Origin: Prevotella jejuni
GTDB taxonomy: Bacteria; Bacteroidota; Bacteroidia; Bacteroidales; Bacteroidaceae
DNA: 53,215 nucleotides
Direction: 5' to 3'
Assembly: GCF_900187995.1 (NCBI RefSeq)
Contig: NZ_FZNZ01000027.1
Location: 1 to 53,215 of the forward strand
Shown here: piece by piece, positions 17,900 to 25,416 of the stretch
Numbering within the stretch: the stretch's first letter is position 1
How the letters are laid out: every line of letters begins with the position of its first letter
Notes under the pieces: model-generated
The model's input: the letters and a program-made list of their open reading frames with translations, nothing else
Database searches by the model: none
What the model was told of the DNA's origin: nothing
Translations under genes and position numbers: made by a program

Positions 17900-18031
17900 T
17901 TATAGTGCTTCGTCGTCTGGCTTCTGAAGTCTTATCTTCACAGGTCGTCTCAGGTTCTTTTTCTTACGAAGCCACCTCTCTTTGCGCTGCTCATATTCCT
18001 CACGATGTCGTTCTAAATAGTTATCTGCCAT
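17900..18031 (-). CDS. 43-residue highly charged microprotein overlapping the DUF4270 gene
   Basis: A small gene starting at ATG 18031, whose first 11 bases overlap the end of the DUF4270 gene (stop at 18021-18023). It encodes MADNYLERHREEYEQRKERW followed by LRKKKNLRRPVKIRLQKPDD and EAL. The product is helical, very rich in Arg/Lys/Glu, with no signal or membrane segment. The overlap, the ATG and the clean stop argue for a translationally coupled gene rather than noise. I recall small MADNYLE... proteins in other Bacteroidales, sometimes misannotated as dehydrogenase fragments, but the function is unknown. The charge pattern suggests RNA, ribosome or protein binding; that is inference. Confidence 0.7.
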   Translation of the reverse strand: MADNYLERHREEYEQRKERWLRKKKNLRRPVKIRLQKPDDEAL

Positions 18032-19466
18032 TGAACTTACCGTATATTATCGAAATCTGAATATTCTTGCCTGTAGATGTGTTACCCAAGAGCTTTGTAC
18101 TTGATAGGCCCATATCATTAGAGACCTTGGTAATAACAGTTTTCTTACTGCTACCAGTTCCTTGTGTAACAGACTGTAATTCAACGGGTACTACAACCAC
18201 CTTTCCCCATGCAGGCATAGTTCTGTTGCGTGAGAAGAGGTTGACAATACCAGATATATTATTGAACTCGTATGCGTTTGTCTTACTATTGTAAGTAGCC
18301 ATGAATGAGGTCTTATTATCTGGTAAACGGTTATTTGCAAAGAACGATTGCAGACTGTCTGCAGGTACCATCACGACATTGTGTGGTATTCCGAATTGAT
18401 AGTCAGAAATTGAACTGTTGTTTATTCGGTGAAGGACAACCTTTGCCGTATTGATAGAATCACTCGTATGTCCTGCCATAATGTCAGACATTGGCAACGT
18501 CAACTTTGTAAATAAGCCTGCAGGAGTCTTGAGATAAGTATGACCTGACTCGTTGGCTAATTGTTGCAACTTGGTGTTATCATTAGAGAAATTAGTCAAT
18601 TGAAGTACCTCCTCAGTACTTACAAAGTTAGTAGATATCTCTGATACCTTACCATTCTGCTTATTTTTGAAATAGATGTTCAGCTGTGCAAGCTGGATGT
18701 GAGCCATTGAACCAGAGCCACCATCTACCTTAAAGTAGAATCCTGGACAAATCTCATGTAAGAAGCGATAAGGGTTACGGAATGCAGATGGGTCTTGCTG
18801 ATACTTGCGTAGCAGGTAAGTTCCATAGTTATTGTACGTTACTCCATTCTTATCCTTATACTGTTTATTCAGACGGACAATGATGTTTCGGTTATAGTTT
18901 CTTCTATTTCTTATGCTATCAGCTTCCGTATAATCTGTTAGAGTAAAGGAACGTTTCTCTGCTATACCACCTTGTGCAGCTGGTCGGATATAACCCTGTG
19001 CCTCTGGATCAAAGTCAGAGTAATAGCTCTCTCCCTCCTTAACAGGCTTTGAAAGCTCGTATGCTGTCATTTTCATCTGGCTAAGAGAGTCGCCATAGTA
19101 GGTGCTATAATACAATCTTATATCGCAAGAGTCAGCAATAATCTCATTGTTAGCATCACGACTCATGATAGAGTCTTTCGCTGGTAACTCATAATTACTC
19201 AGTACATGAAACTGTGACATAAGGTTACCCGTAACAGTTGTCATTGTCTCAGGGTCAACCATTCTACCCAGATATCCAGTTGATGAACGAGCAATAACTC
19301 GTCCTGCAACCATTGTTTCAGAGGCTACGCTGAACGTATCTGCTGTTATAGAGAGCTTGTCGCCATTGTCAATTAGTGAGTCGCCGATGGTATTTGTGGT
19401 ATCATCGCATGATATCATGCCGATACAAGCTGCAAGCATACAAGCTGCAATAATCTTCCTTCTCAT
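18021..19466 (-). CDS. DUF4270-family lipoprotein
   Basis: A 481-residue exported protein starting MRRKIIAACMLAACIGMISC, a lipoprotein-type signal with Cys20. The mature part is beta-rich: GDKLSITADTFSVASETMVAGRVIARSSTGYLGR is typical of the start of DUF4270 proteins, which Bacteroidetes carry near this starch-synthase-like gene. It ends in IQISIIYGKFNGR. The function is not known; an envelope or surface location follows from the signal. The upstream gene (GT5-like) ends 33 bases before its start on the same strand and the 43-residue gene overlaps its end, giving a three-gene unit read from a promoter at 20393-20400. Confidence 0.85.
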   Translation of the reverse strand: MRRKIIAACMLAACIGMISCDDTTNTIGDSLIDNGDKLSITADTFSVASETMVAGRVIARSSTGYLGRMVDPETMTTVTGNLMSQFHVLSNYELPAKDSIMSRDANNEIIADSCDIRLYYSTYYGDSLSQMKMTAYELSKPVKEGESYYSDFDPEAQGYIRPAAQGGIAEKRSFTLTDYTEADSIRNRRNYNRNIIVRLNKQYKDKNGVTYNNYGTYLLRKYQQDPSAFRNPYRFLHEICPGFYFKVDGGSGSMAHIQLAQLNIYFKNKQNGKVSEISTNFVSTEEVLQLTNFSNDNTKLQQLANESGHTYLKTPAGLFTKLTLPMSDIMAGHTSDSINTAKVVLHRINNSSISDYQFGIPHNVVMVPADSLQSFFANNRLPDNKTSFMATYNSKTNAYEFNNISGIVNLFSRNRTMPAWGKVVVVPVELQSVTQGTGSSKKTVITKVSNDMGLSSTKLLGNTSTGKNIQISIIYGKFNGR

Positions 19467-19499
19467 TTAGAATATCGTATTTGTAATAATCTAAGTATC

Positions 19500-20309
19500 T
19501 CAGAATAGCTTGTTATAGAATTCTGAATATTTCTCTTTAAGCTCAGTGTCATCAATAGGATGTTCTAATAACTGCTTATCATTACTCTTTGCATAATTAA
19601 TAAGGTCAGTATGTACTCCATCACTGGTTCCAATAACACCATCCGAATAATCGATAGCTAACTTACCTAACTCCTTAAAATCAAAGTTATCACCATACTC
19701 CTTTAAGTACTTAGCCTTTGCATCTCGGAACTCAAGACAATGCTTAAAGTTTGTCCCTAAGCTATCTTGTGGTTGTTCAGCAAAGAGTGAGGTAACTACT
19801 TTAGAGTTGGCAAACTGTGGTTCATCTTTGTAAGCTGTCTTTACATAAAATGGGATTACAGATGACATCCATCCTTGGCAGTGGATTACATCAGGTGTCC
19901 ATCTAAGTTTCTTAACAGTCTCAAGAACTCCTCTTGCGAAGAAGATGGCACGCTCACCATTATCAGGGTAGTCATTTCCTAATTCGTCCTTTGTCATAGC
20001 TGGGCGTTTTTGGAAATAGTCTTCATTATCAATGAAATAAACCTGTATACGTGTCTGCGGAATACTTGCCACCTTGATAATCAATGGATGGTCGGTATCG
20101 TCTATAATCAAGTTCATACCTGAAAGGCGAATAACCTCATGCAACTGCCCTCTACGTTCGTTGATATTTCCCCATCTTGGCATGAAAGTGCGAATTTCGA
20201 ATCCCGCTTCTTGCATGATGTGTGGCATTTCAGCGCCATAAGAAGACATCTCTGTTTTTGGCACATAGGGCATGATTTCTTGATTAACAAATAATACTTT
20301 TTTTCCCAT
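19500..20309 (-). CDS. Half-length GT5 glycogen/starch-synthase-like protein
   Basis: A 269-residue protein that begins MGKKVLFVNQEIMPYVPKTE and matches only the N-terminal Rossmann half of glycogen synthases (catalytic domain GT5; about 480 residues in bacterial GlgA). Recognisable are LFVNQEIMPYV, YGAEMPHIMQEAGFEIRTFMPRWG, and DVIHCQGWMSSVIPFYVKT, equivalent to the DIVHaHDWqt region. The ADP-glucose-binding KxGG loop is replaced by PKTEMSSYGAE, and the whole C-terminal nucleotide-binding half is absent. It may therefore bind a glucan or another partner rather than transfer glucose; activity is unproven. The start is set at 20309 because the 24 extra residues of the longer frame are not family-like and reach almost to the promoter. 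It heads the DUF4270 unit and is divergent from panC. Confidence 0.8.
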   Translation of the reverse strand: MGKKVLFVNQEIMPYVPKTEMSSYGAEMPHIMQEAGFEIRTFMPRWGNINERRGQLHEVIRLSGMNLIIDDTDHPLIIKVASIPQTRIQVYFIDNEDYFQKRPAMTKDELGNDYPDNGERAIFFARGVLETVKKLRWTPDVIHCQGWMSSVIPFYVKTAYKDEPQFANSKVVTSLFAEQPQDSLGTNFKHCLEFRDAKAKYLKEYGDNFDFKELGKLAIDYSDGVIGTSDGVHTDLINYAKSNDKQLLEHPIDDTELKEKYSEFYNKLF

Positions 20310-20392
20310 TCTTATCTTATCATTTTTGTTTTCGCAACTATAATAAGTATGCGCCAAGAATGTATAAACTCCAAGGCGCAACTTATTGGGTG

Positions 20393-20400
20393 CAAAGTTA
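20393..20400 (-). promoter_or_regulatory. Putative -7 promoter element of the GT5-like/DUF4270 unit
   Basis: CAAAGTTA reads TAACTTTG on the minus strand (TAnnTTTG), 84 bases before the ATG at 20309. Confidence 0.55.
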
Positions 20401-20504
20401 CTAAAAAAAACTGATAATACAGTTGCTTTCTTCTGAAAACAAATAAAAAGTAGAGCACATTGAGATTATTTAATTAAAATCTCGTCTATTTAATTATTTT
20501 GTTG

Positions 20505-20512
20505 TTACTTTG
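20505..20512 (+). promoter_or_regulatory. Putative -7 promoter element of panCD
   Basis: TTACTTTG is a one-base deviation from TAnnTTTG and lies 25 bases before the panC ATG at 20537. No convincing -33 TTG. Confidence 0.45.
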
Positions 20513-20536
20513 CATTGTCAAAAACTATAATGATTG

Positions 20537-21388
20537 ATGAAAGTTATTCAAAAGATTGTTGAACTTCAGAACGAACTATTCTCTTACCGTAAGAACAATA
20601 AGACGATTGGCTTAGTTCCTACGATGGGGGCGTTGCATGCTGGGCATGCTTCACTTGTGAAACAAAGTGTCAAGGAGAATGATGTAACGGTCGTTTCAGT
20701 TTTTCTTAATCCTACCCAATTTAATGATAAAGGTGACTTAGAACGTTATCCTCGTACGTTAGAGACTGATTGCCAGCTTCTTGAAGCGTGTGGTGCAGAT
20801 TATGTCTTTGCTCCAACAGTTGAAGATATCTATCCAAAACCAGATAATCGTCAATTTGAGTTCTCGCCCCAGTCAACAGTGATGGAGGGTGCAAAGCGTC
20901 CTGGTCATTTCAATGGTGTTTGCCAAGTTGTCAGTAGATTGTTTTATATTGTTCGTCCTGATAGGGCTTACTTTGGTGAGAAAGATTGGCAACAGATAGC
21001 TGTCATTAAGCGACTTGTCGACTTTATCGGTATGAAGGACAGTATTACTATAGTTGAATGTCCAATCGTACGTGAGCAGGATGGCTTAGCTATGAGTTCT
21101 CGCAACATGCTATTGACAGCTGATGAACGGGAGATAGCACCGAAGATATATGAGGCCTTGCGCAAGAGTGTTGATTACTCTCAGTCGCATAGTGTTGCTG
21201 AGACGCAAGAGAAGGTCGTTAATGAGATTAATGCAGTTGACGGACTTGAGGTTGAATATTTTGAGATTGTAGATGGCAACACACTCCTTAAAGTAAATAC
21301 ATGGGAGGATTACGTTGTTGGTTGTATTACGGTTTATTGTGGTCATACGCCTATCCGCCTTATTGACCATATAAAATACAGAGGATAA
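20537..21388 (+). CDS. panC: Pantothenate synthetase
   Basis: A 283-residue cytoplasmic enzyme that condenses pantoate and beta-alanine using ATP to give pantothenate. The nucleotidyl-transferase signature HAGH (34-37, in [11 protein letters not shown]) is present, as are [33 protein letters not shown] and the second ATP loop MSSRN. The length matches the family (about 280). The start is ATG 20537; a TTG one codon earlier gives no benefit. panD follows after a 9-base gap, so the beta-alanine-making enzyme and its consumer are co-transcribed. panB is not in the window. Confidence 0.96.
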   Translation: MKVIQKIVELQNELFSYRKNNKTIGLVPTMGALHAGHASLVKQSVKENDVTVVSVFLNPTQFNDKGDLERYPRTLETDCQLLEACGADYVFAPTVEDIYPKPDNRQFEFSPQSTVMEGAKRPGHFNGVCQVVSRLFYIVRPDRAYFGEKDWQQIAVIKRLVDFIGMKDSITIVECPIVREQDGLAMSSRNMLLTADEREIAPKIYEALRKSVDYSQSHSVAETQEKVVNEINAVDGLEVEYFEIVDGNTLLKVNTWEDYVVGCITVYCGHTPIRLIDHIKYRG

Positions 21389-21397
21389 TAAGTAAAG

Positions 21398-21742
21398 ATG
21401 TTGATTGAAGTATTAAAGAGTAAGTTGCATTGTGCCACTGTGACAGAGGCCAATCTGCATTATATGGGAAGCATTACCATTGATGAAGACTTGATGGATG
21501 CAGCTAATATGATAGCAGGCGAGAAGGTTCAGATTGTAAATAACAACAATGGTGAACGCTTCGAGACCTATATTATAAAAGGTGAGCGAGGCTCTGGATG
21601 TATCTGTCTTAACGGTGCAGCTGCCCGTAAAGTTGTAGTTGGTGATGAGGTGATTATCATCTCTTATGCAATGATGGATTTTGAAGAGGCAAAATCCTTT
21701 AAGCCTTCTGTTGTCTTTCCAAAGGAAGGTAATAAACTGTAA
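21398..21742 (+). CDS. panD: Aspartate 1-decarboxylase (pyruvoyl enzyme)
   Basis: A 114-residue proenzyme that decarboxylates L-aspartate to beta-alanine for PanC. The self-processing site Gly24-Ser25 is seen in [10 protein letters not shown]; cleavage there would create the pyruvoyl group on Ser25. The lysine of the N-terminal LKSKLH and the Tyr and Thr residues of the active site are also in place, and [22 protein letters not shown] matches the conserved core. The length is typical. It lies 9 bases after panC and is followed by two small hairpins. Confidence 0.95.
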   Translation: MLIEVLKSKLHCATVTEANLHYMGSITIDEDLMDAANMIAGEKVQIVNNNNGERFETYIIKGERGSGCICLNGAAARKVVVGDEVIIISYAMMDFEEAKSFKPSVVFPKEGNKL

Positions 21743-22213
21743 GTAGATATTGTAAGCTGGTTGTAGGGACTTTAATCCCTCGAATTTATAAGTGGTGGGT
21801 GCATAGCTCACACTTTTATAACCATACAATCACATTTCGTTCTCCATTGTTCGACAAAGGGGCCATTTATTAATAAGTTCGAACTTATAATAAATCGGTG
21901 CTTGGGTAACTTGGAGGAGGGTATGTGATTGTCTGTTTTTTATTGAGAGATACACGATAAAAGTTTAGCCTATATCAGTTTATTGTGTGTGACTTACTAT
22001 ACCTTATATAATATAGTCCATCTATCTTCTTTCTCCTAAATCGTGTTACAGAGTTTCTAATACTATTCTATAAATTGTAGAGTCATAGGATAATTCGAGT
22101 TTCATTTCCTCTCAGAAAGGGTAAGGTGTAAGTGAAAGAAGCTTACTCTTTTGTGATGCTCATATTGGGCATCATACAAGTACGTATGATACTAACCTAA
22201 TACTACGATTTAG

Positions 22214-22315
22214 TTTTAAATTAAGTTGCTGTCATTTTTAACATTTCGTATAATCCTTTGTGAACTAATTTGTTATACAACTATTAACGATGACAGGAAT
22301 GACAGCAAAATTATT
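22214..22315. repeat. ~105-bp element with TGTCAT inverted ends, copy B (inverted relative to A and C)
   Basis: GTTGCTGTCATTTTTAACAT near the left end is the reverse complement of the core shared with copies A and C. The right end has TGACAGGAATGACAGCAAAA, the paired TGTCAT/TGTCAT block in reverse. It lies between the convergent panD and biotin-carrier genes. Confidence 0.8.
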
Positions 22316-22408
22316 TTTGGTCAATTTGCTTTCAGTTCAAGTCCTATTCTAATCCTACTCTTGTTTTATTAGGAGATAGCTTGCGCTTAGTTGGAAAAAT
22401 GAGATACT

Positions 22409-22445
22409 AAAAAGAGAGGGTATATCATGTCGACATACCCTCTTT
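22409..22445 (-). terminator. Terminator of the carboxylase/decarboxylase operon
   Basis: AGAGGGTAT (22415-22423) pairs with ATACCCTCT (22435-22443). On the minus strand the stem is followed by CTTTTTAG. It lies 50 bases past the biotin-carrier stop. Confidence 0.75.
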
Positions 22446-22494
22446 AAGAAAATGTTATACAGTGCCAGCTGACATTAGTCAGCTGAAAGCTGAA

Positions 22495-22923
22495 TTATTC
22501 AATAACAACCAATGGGTCGTCCTCAAGCACAGCTTGACCGACCTTCACAGCAATAGCAGTCACCTTACCATCCTTTTCGGCTTCGATGTTATTCTGCATC
22601 TTCATTGCCTCGAGGACAACAACAGTGTCGCCAGCTTTCACCTCCTGACCAACAGTCACCTCAACAGATGTGATGGTTCCTGGAAGTGGAGCCTTAACAG
22701 CTGCAGAACTGTTGATAGCAACAGCAGGAGTAGCCTCCTCACTTGCCTCAGCAGCAGCTGGCTTACCAAGCTCAATCTTCTTCTTCTCTGGCTCAGCAGG
22801 CTGTTCCATCTGTACTGCATACTGCTCTCCGTTGACAGATACTTCTGCAACATTCTCGGCATTAATCTCACCAATCTCGACTTTATATTCCTTGCCGTCG
22901 ATAGTATATTTGAATTCTTTCAT
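22495..22923 (-). CDS. Biotin carboxyl carrier protein of acyl-CoA (methylmalonyl/propionyl-CoA) carboxylase-decarboxylase
   Basis: A 142-residue biotin/lipoyl carrier. An N-terminal 40-residue segment (MKEFKYTIDGKEYKVEIGEI) is followed by an Ala/Pro/Glu-rich flexible linker (about 40-75) and a C-terminal biotinyl domain (about 76-142). VLEAMKM places the biotinylated lysine at K108. It shuttles CO2 between the carboxyltransferase and a partner (biotin carboxylase, or a membrane decarboxylase beta subunit). It is the last gene of a tight minus-strand operon: carboxyltransferase, 49-residue protein, carrier. A terminator follows. Whether the complex works as a decarboxylase in succinate-propionate metabolism or as a carboxylase cannot be decided from this window. 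Confidence 0.93.
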   Translation of the reverse strand: MKEFKYTIDGKEYKVEIGEINAENVAEVSVNGEQYAVQMEQPAEPEKKKIELGKPAAAEASEEATPAVAINSSAAVKAPLPGTITSVEVTVGQEVKAGDTVVVLEAMKMQNNIEAEKDGKVTAIAVKVGQAVLEDDPLVVIE

Positions 22924-22932
22924 TGTTGTCTA

Positions 22933-23082
22933 TTATGGTTTCTTTGTCATTATCTCGAACTTAGCATCCCACATTGTCTGCTTTGGCAGAATAGTGATAA
23001 AGCCTGGTTCGTTATCGTGAACATTGTTTCCGGCAAACTCATAGAGTGCCATTGCAATAGCTGCATATACGTTCTTATCCAT
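22933..23082 (-). CDS. 49-residue microprotein between carboxyltransferase and biotin carrier
   Basis: A short gene from ATG 23082 to stop TAA at 22933-22935, encoding MDKNVYAAIAMALYEFAGNN followed by VHDNEPGFITILPKQTMWDA and KFEIMTKKP. An unusually strong ribosome-binding site (AGGAGG, about ten bases upstream) overlaps the stop region of the carboxyltransferase gene, which supports real translation. It has an amphipathic N-terminal helix with no true membrane segment. Its place corresponds to that of the OadG-like gamma subunit in decarboxylase operons. It lacks the membrane helix expected of OadG, so it may be a reduced linker subunit or an unrelated assembly factor. Confidence 0.75.
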   Translation of the reverse strand: MDKNVYAAIAMALYEFAGNNVHDNEPGFITILPKQTMWDAKFEIMTKKP

Positions 23083-23099
23083 AGTCGCGTGCCTCCTTA

Positions 23100-24665
23100 T
23101 TACATTGGCATACAGCCATGTTTCTTAGCTGGTAAGTCTTGCTTCTTATGAGCCAACTGAGCCAAGCCACGGCAGATGCGGAAACGAGTGTTGCGTGGTT
23201 CGATAACATCATCAATGTAGCCGAACTGAGCTGCCTGATATGGATTAGCAAATTTCTCTGAGTACTCCTCTTCCTTTTCAGCGAGGAACTGCTTAACGTC
23301 GCCACCCTGCTCTTTAACTTCCTTAGCTTCTCTACCACAGAGAACGGCAACAGCACCAGATGCACCCATAACGGCAATCTCTGCGCTTGGCCATGCAAAG
23401 TTGAGATCAGAACGGAGCTGCTTACAACCCATAACGATGTGTGAACCACCATAGCTCTTACGCAATGTGATAGTAATCTTTGGAACTGTAGCCTCACCGT
23501 AAGCATAGAGCAACTGTGCACCGTGAAGAATTACAGCGTTATACTCCTGACCAGTACCTGGGAGGAAACCTGGTACGTCAACAAGTGAAACGATTGGAAT
23601 ATTGAAAGCATCGCAGAAACGAACGAAGCGCGCACCCTTACGGCTTGCGTTAGTGTCTAATACTCCTGCGTAGGCTGATGGCTGGTTAGCTACGATACCA
23701 ACACTCTGACCATTGAAACGAGCGAAACCAGTGATGATGTTCTTAGCAAACTTTGGCTGAACCTCGAAGAACTCTCCGTTGTCAGTTACAGCTTGAATTA
23801 CCTTGTACATATCGTATGCCTGGTTTGGATCGTCTGGGATAATCTCGTTCAAGAGGTCTTCCTTACGGTCGATAGGGTCGGTACACTCTACACGTGGTGC
23901 TTCCTCGCGGTTGTTTGAAGGAATGTAAGAAAGGAGCTTCTTGATAAGGTCCATTGCCTCTTCCTCAGTCTTAGCTGTGAAGCTTGTTACACCACTCTTT
24001 GAAGCGTGAACGCTTGCACCACCAAGGTGCTCTGCGTCGATATCTTCACCAGTTACGGTCTTTACAACCTTAGGACCAGTTAGGAACATGTAACTTGTCT
24101 GCTCCTTCATGATGATGAAGTCTGTCAATGCTGGAGAGTAAACTGCACCACCGGCACATGGACCAAGGATGCTTGAGATCTGTGGGATAACACCAGAAGC
24201 GAGGATATTACGCTCGAAGATTTCGCCGTAACCTGCCAAAGCAGAGATACCCTCCTGGATACGTGCGCCACCAGAGTCGTTCATACAGATGACTGGTGCA
24301 CCGTTGGTCATAGCCATATCCATTACCTTGCAGATCTTCTGAGCCATTGTTTCAGAAAGCGAACCACCATTTACGGTGAAGTCCTGTGCATAGAGGTAGA
24401 CGAGACGACCGTCGATAGTTGCTGAACCAGCAACAACACCATCACCGAGGTACTGCTTCTTCTCCATACCGAAGTTATGACAACGATGGAGTTTGAACAT
24501 ATCGTATTCCTCGAAGCTGCCTTTGTCAACCAGCATTTCAATACGCTCACGTGCAGTATACTTTCCGCGCTCGTGCTGCTTGTCGATGGCCTTCTGACCA
24601 CCACCTAAGCGTGCTAACTCGCGCTTCTCCACGAGTGCCTTGATCTTTTCTGTTTGCTTACTCAT
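23100..24665 (-). CDS. mmdA: Acyl-CoA carboxyltransferase subunit (methylmalonyl-CoA decarboxylase alpha / propionyl-CoA carboxylase beta)
   Basis: A 521-residue crotonase-fold carboxyltransferase with two similar halves. The N-terminal half has the acyl-CoA-binding NDSGGARIQEGISALAGYGEIF and GPCAGGAVYSPALTDFIIM. The C-terminal half has the biotin-side DVPGFLPGTGQEYNAVILHGAQLLYAY and KSYGGSHIVMG. The length and N-terminus (RGKYTARERIEMLVDKGSFEEYD) fit the PccB/MmdA group. It exchanges carboxyl groups between biotin and (methyl)malonyl/propionyl-CoA. The missing neighbours are informative: no biotin carboxylase, no OadB-type beta subunit and no methylmalonyl-CoA epimerase within 700 bases. A promoter-like TAATTTTG lies at 24781-24788 on the minus strand. 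Confidence 0.93.
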   Translation of the reverse strand: MSKQTEKIKALVEKRELARLGGGQKAIDKQHERGKYTARERIEMLVDKGSFEEYDMFKLHRCHNFGMEKKQYLGDGVVAGSATIDGRLVYLYAQDFTVNGGSLSETMAQKICKVMDMAMTNGAPVICMNDSGGARIQEGISALAGYGEIFERNILASGVIPQISSILGPCAGGAVYSPALTDFIIMKEQTSYMFLTGPKVVKTVTGEDIDAEHLGGASVHASKSGVTSFTAKTEEEAMDLIKKLLSYIPSNNREEAPRVECTDPIDRKEDLLNEIIPDDPNQAYDMYKVIQAVTDNGEFFEVQPKFAKNIITGFARFNGQSVGIVANQPSAYAGVLDTNASRKGARFVRFCDAFNIPIVSLVDVPGFLPGTGQEYNAVILHGAQLLYAYGEATVPKITITLRKSYGGSHIVMGCKQLRSDLNFAWPSAEIAVMGASGAVAVLCGREAKEVKEQGGDVKQFLAEKEEEYSEKFANPYQAAQFGYIDDVIEPRNTRFRICRGLAQLAHKKQDLPAKKHGCMPM

Positions 24666-24780
24666 AATTTGAATTTATTTTCTTATTTATAGCTTCTTAT
24701 TGTTATCTATTCATCTTGTCAGTAGGCTCCTCTGCTACTTTCACTTATGTAATTAAGAGCCCTTCTTACTGAATCAAATG

Positions 24781-24788
24781 CAAAATTA
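24781..24788 (-). promoter_or_regulatory. Putative -7 promoter element of the carboxylase operon
   Basis: CAAAATTA reads TAATTTTG on the minus strand, 116 bases before the carboxyltransferase ATG at 24665. It matches TAnnTTTG; -33 is weak. Confidence 0.5.
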
Positions 24789-25039
24789 CTAAAAAAGGGT
24801 GAGATAGTTATCTTCACCTCTTTAAATATTGTTAAGGATTTGTGTTTCATACCTTCTGTTTATATCTGATTGTACATGTCTGTGGGTGAAAGTAAGTCTT
24901 TGGTAGGGGAGAATAGTCTGTTGTAAAGTATATCATTTATGCCCATCCTTTATCGTGTCATAGATGATAAAAGGAGTTGCTTGTCGTCTCTTTATTCGTC
25001 ACTTATCCCTTTGTTTTGTAATAAAAAATCTGAGCAAGA

Positions 25040-25150
25040 AAATTAGACATGCTCTTTTGACTTCTAAACAAGGCCTGTCTTGCTTGTTGAAGACGCCCTT
25101 CTTGGGGCTAATTAACGCCCTTCTTGAACCAAGCTAAGCCTCTTCTTTGT
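25040..25150. repeat. Dispersed hairpin repeat, short copy 3
   Basis: GAAGACGCCCTTCTTGGGGC (about 25089-25108), AACGCCCTTCTTGAACC and AAGCCTCTTCTTT follow the order of blocks in copy 1 at 11281-11365. ACATGCTCTTT (about 25047) is the reverse complement of AAAGAGCATGT in copy 2 at 45010-45215. It looks like a rearranged or decayed family member. Confidence 0.55.
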
Positions 25151-25373
25151 CGCTGTTTCTATCTCTTTGGATATTAGTCGGTTATGAATTTGTTGAGAGC
25201 TTACCTTCGAGAAGGATTATGAACTGGTTATCTTTTATTTTGTCATATTATTTCATAACAATGTAGAGTTAGTTTTCATAGTCCTTTCTGTATTTCCTCA
25301 CTCAAAGTACTTGGTATGTTATAAAAACTATTCGACAGTGAAATCTCGTCTCTGCTATCATTAAAAGCTGAAA

Positions 25374-25405
25374 AAGGAGCTATGATTAATGGGTCATAAC
25401 TCCTT
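25374..25405 (-). terminator. Terminator after ygiQ
   Basis: AAGGAG-C-TATGA (25374-25385) pairs with TCATA-A-CTCCTT (25394-25405). On the minus strand the stem runs into CTTTTTCAGC. It is directly after the ygiQ stop at 25417. Confidence 0.7.
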
Positions 25406-25416
25406 CTTCAGATGTC

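Larger units (their letters stand above)
21743..22494. other. Convergent intergenic region between panD and the biotin carrier gene
   Basis: No gene is evident in 750 bases. Hairpins AGGGACTTTAATCCCT (21765-21780) and TTATAAGTG/CACTTTTATAA (about 21785-21821) follow panD and may end its transcript. Copy B of the ~105-bp element lies at 22214-22315 and the terminator of the carboxylase operon at 22409-22445. The segment 21830-22200 shows nothing I recognise. Confidence 0.6.
24666..25416. other. Intergenic region between ygiQ and the carboxyltransferase gene
   Basis: No gene is supported in 750 bases. It contains the carboxyltransferase promoter (24781-24788), the short copy 3 of the AAGAAGGGCGTCTTC repeat family (about 25040-25150) and the ygiQ terminator (25374-25405). 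Nothing else is recognised. Confidence 0.6.

Noticed and set aside
21743..22200. A possible tRNA or riboswitch after panD
   Set aside because: Only short hairpins were found; no cloverleaf, CCA end or known aptamer pattern could be built.
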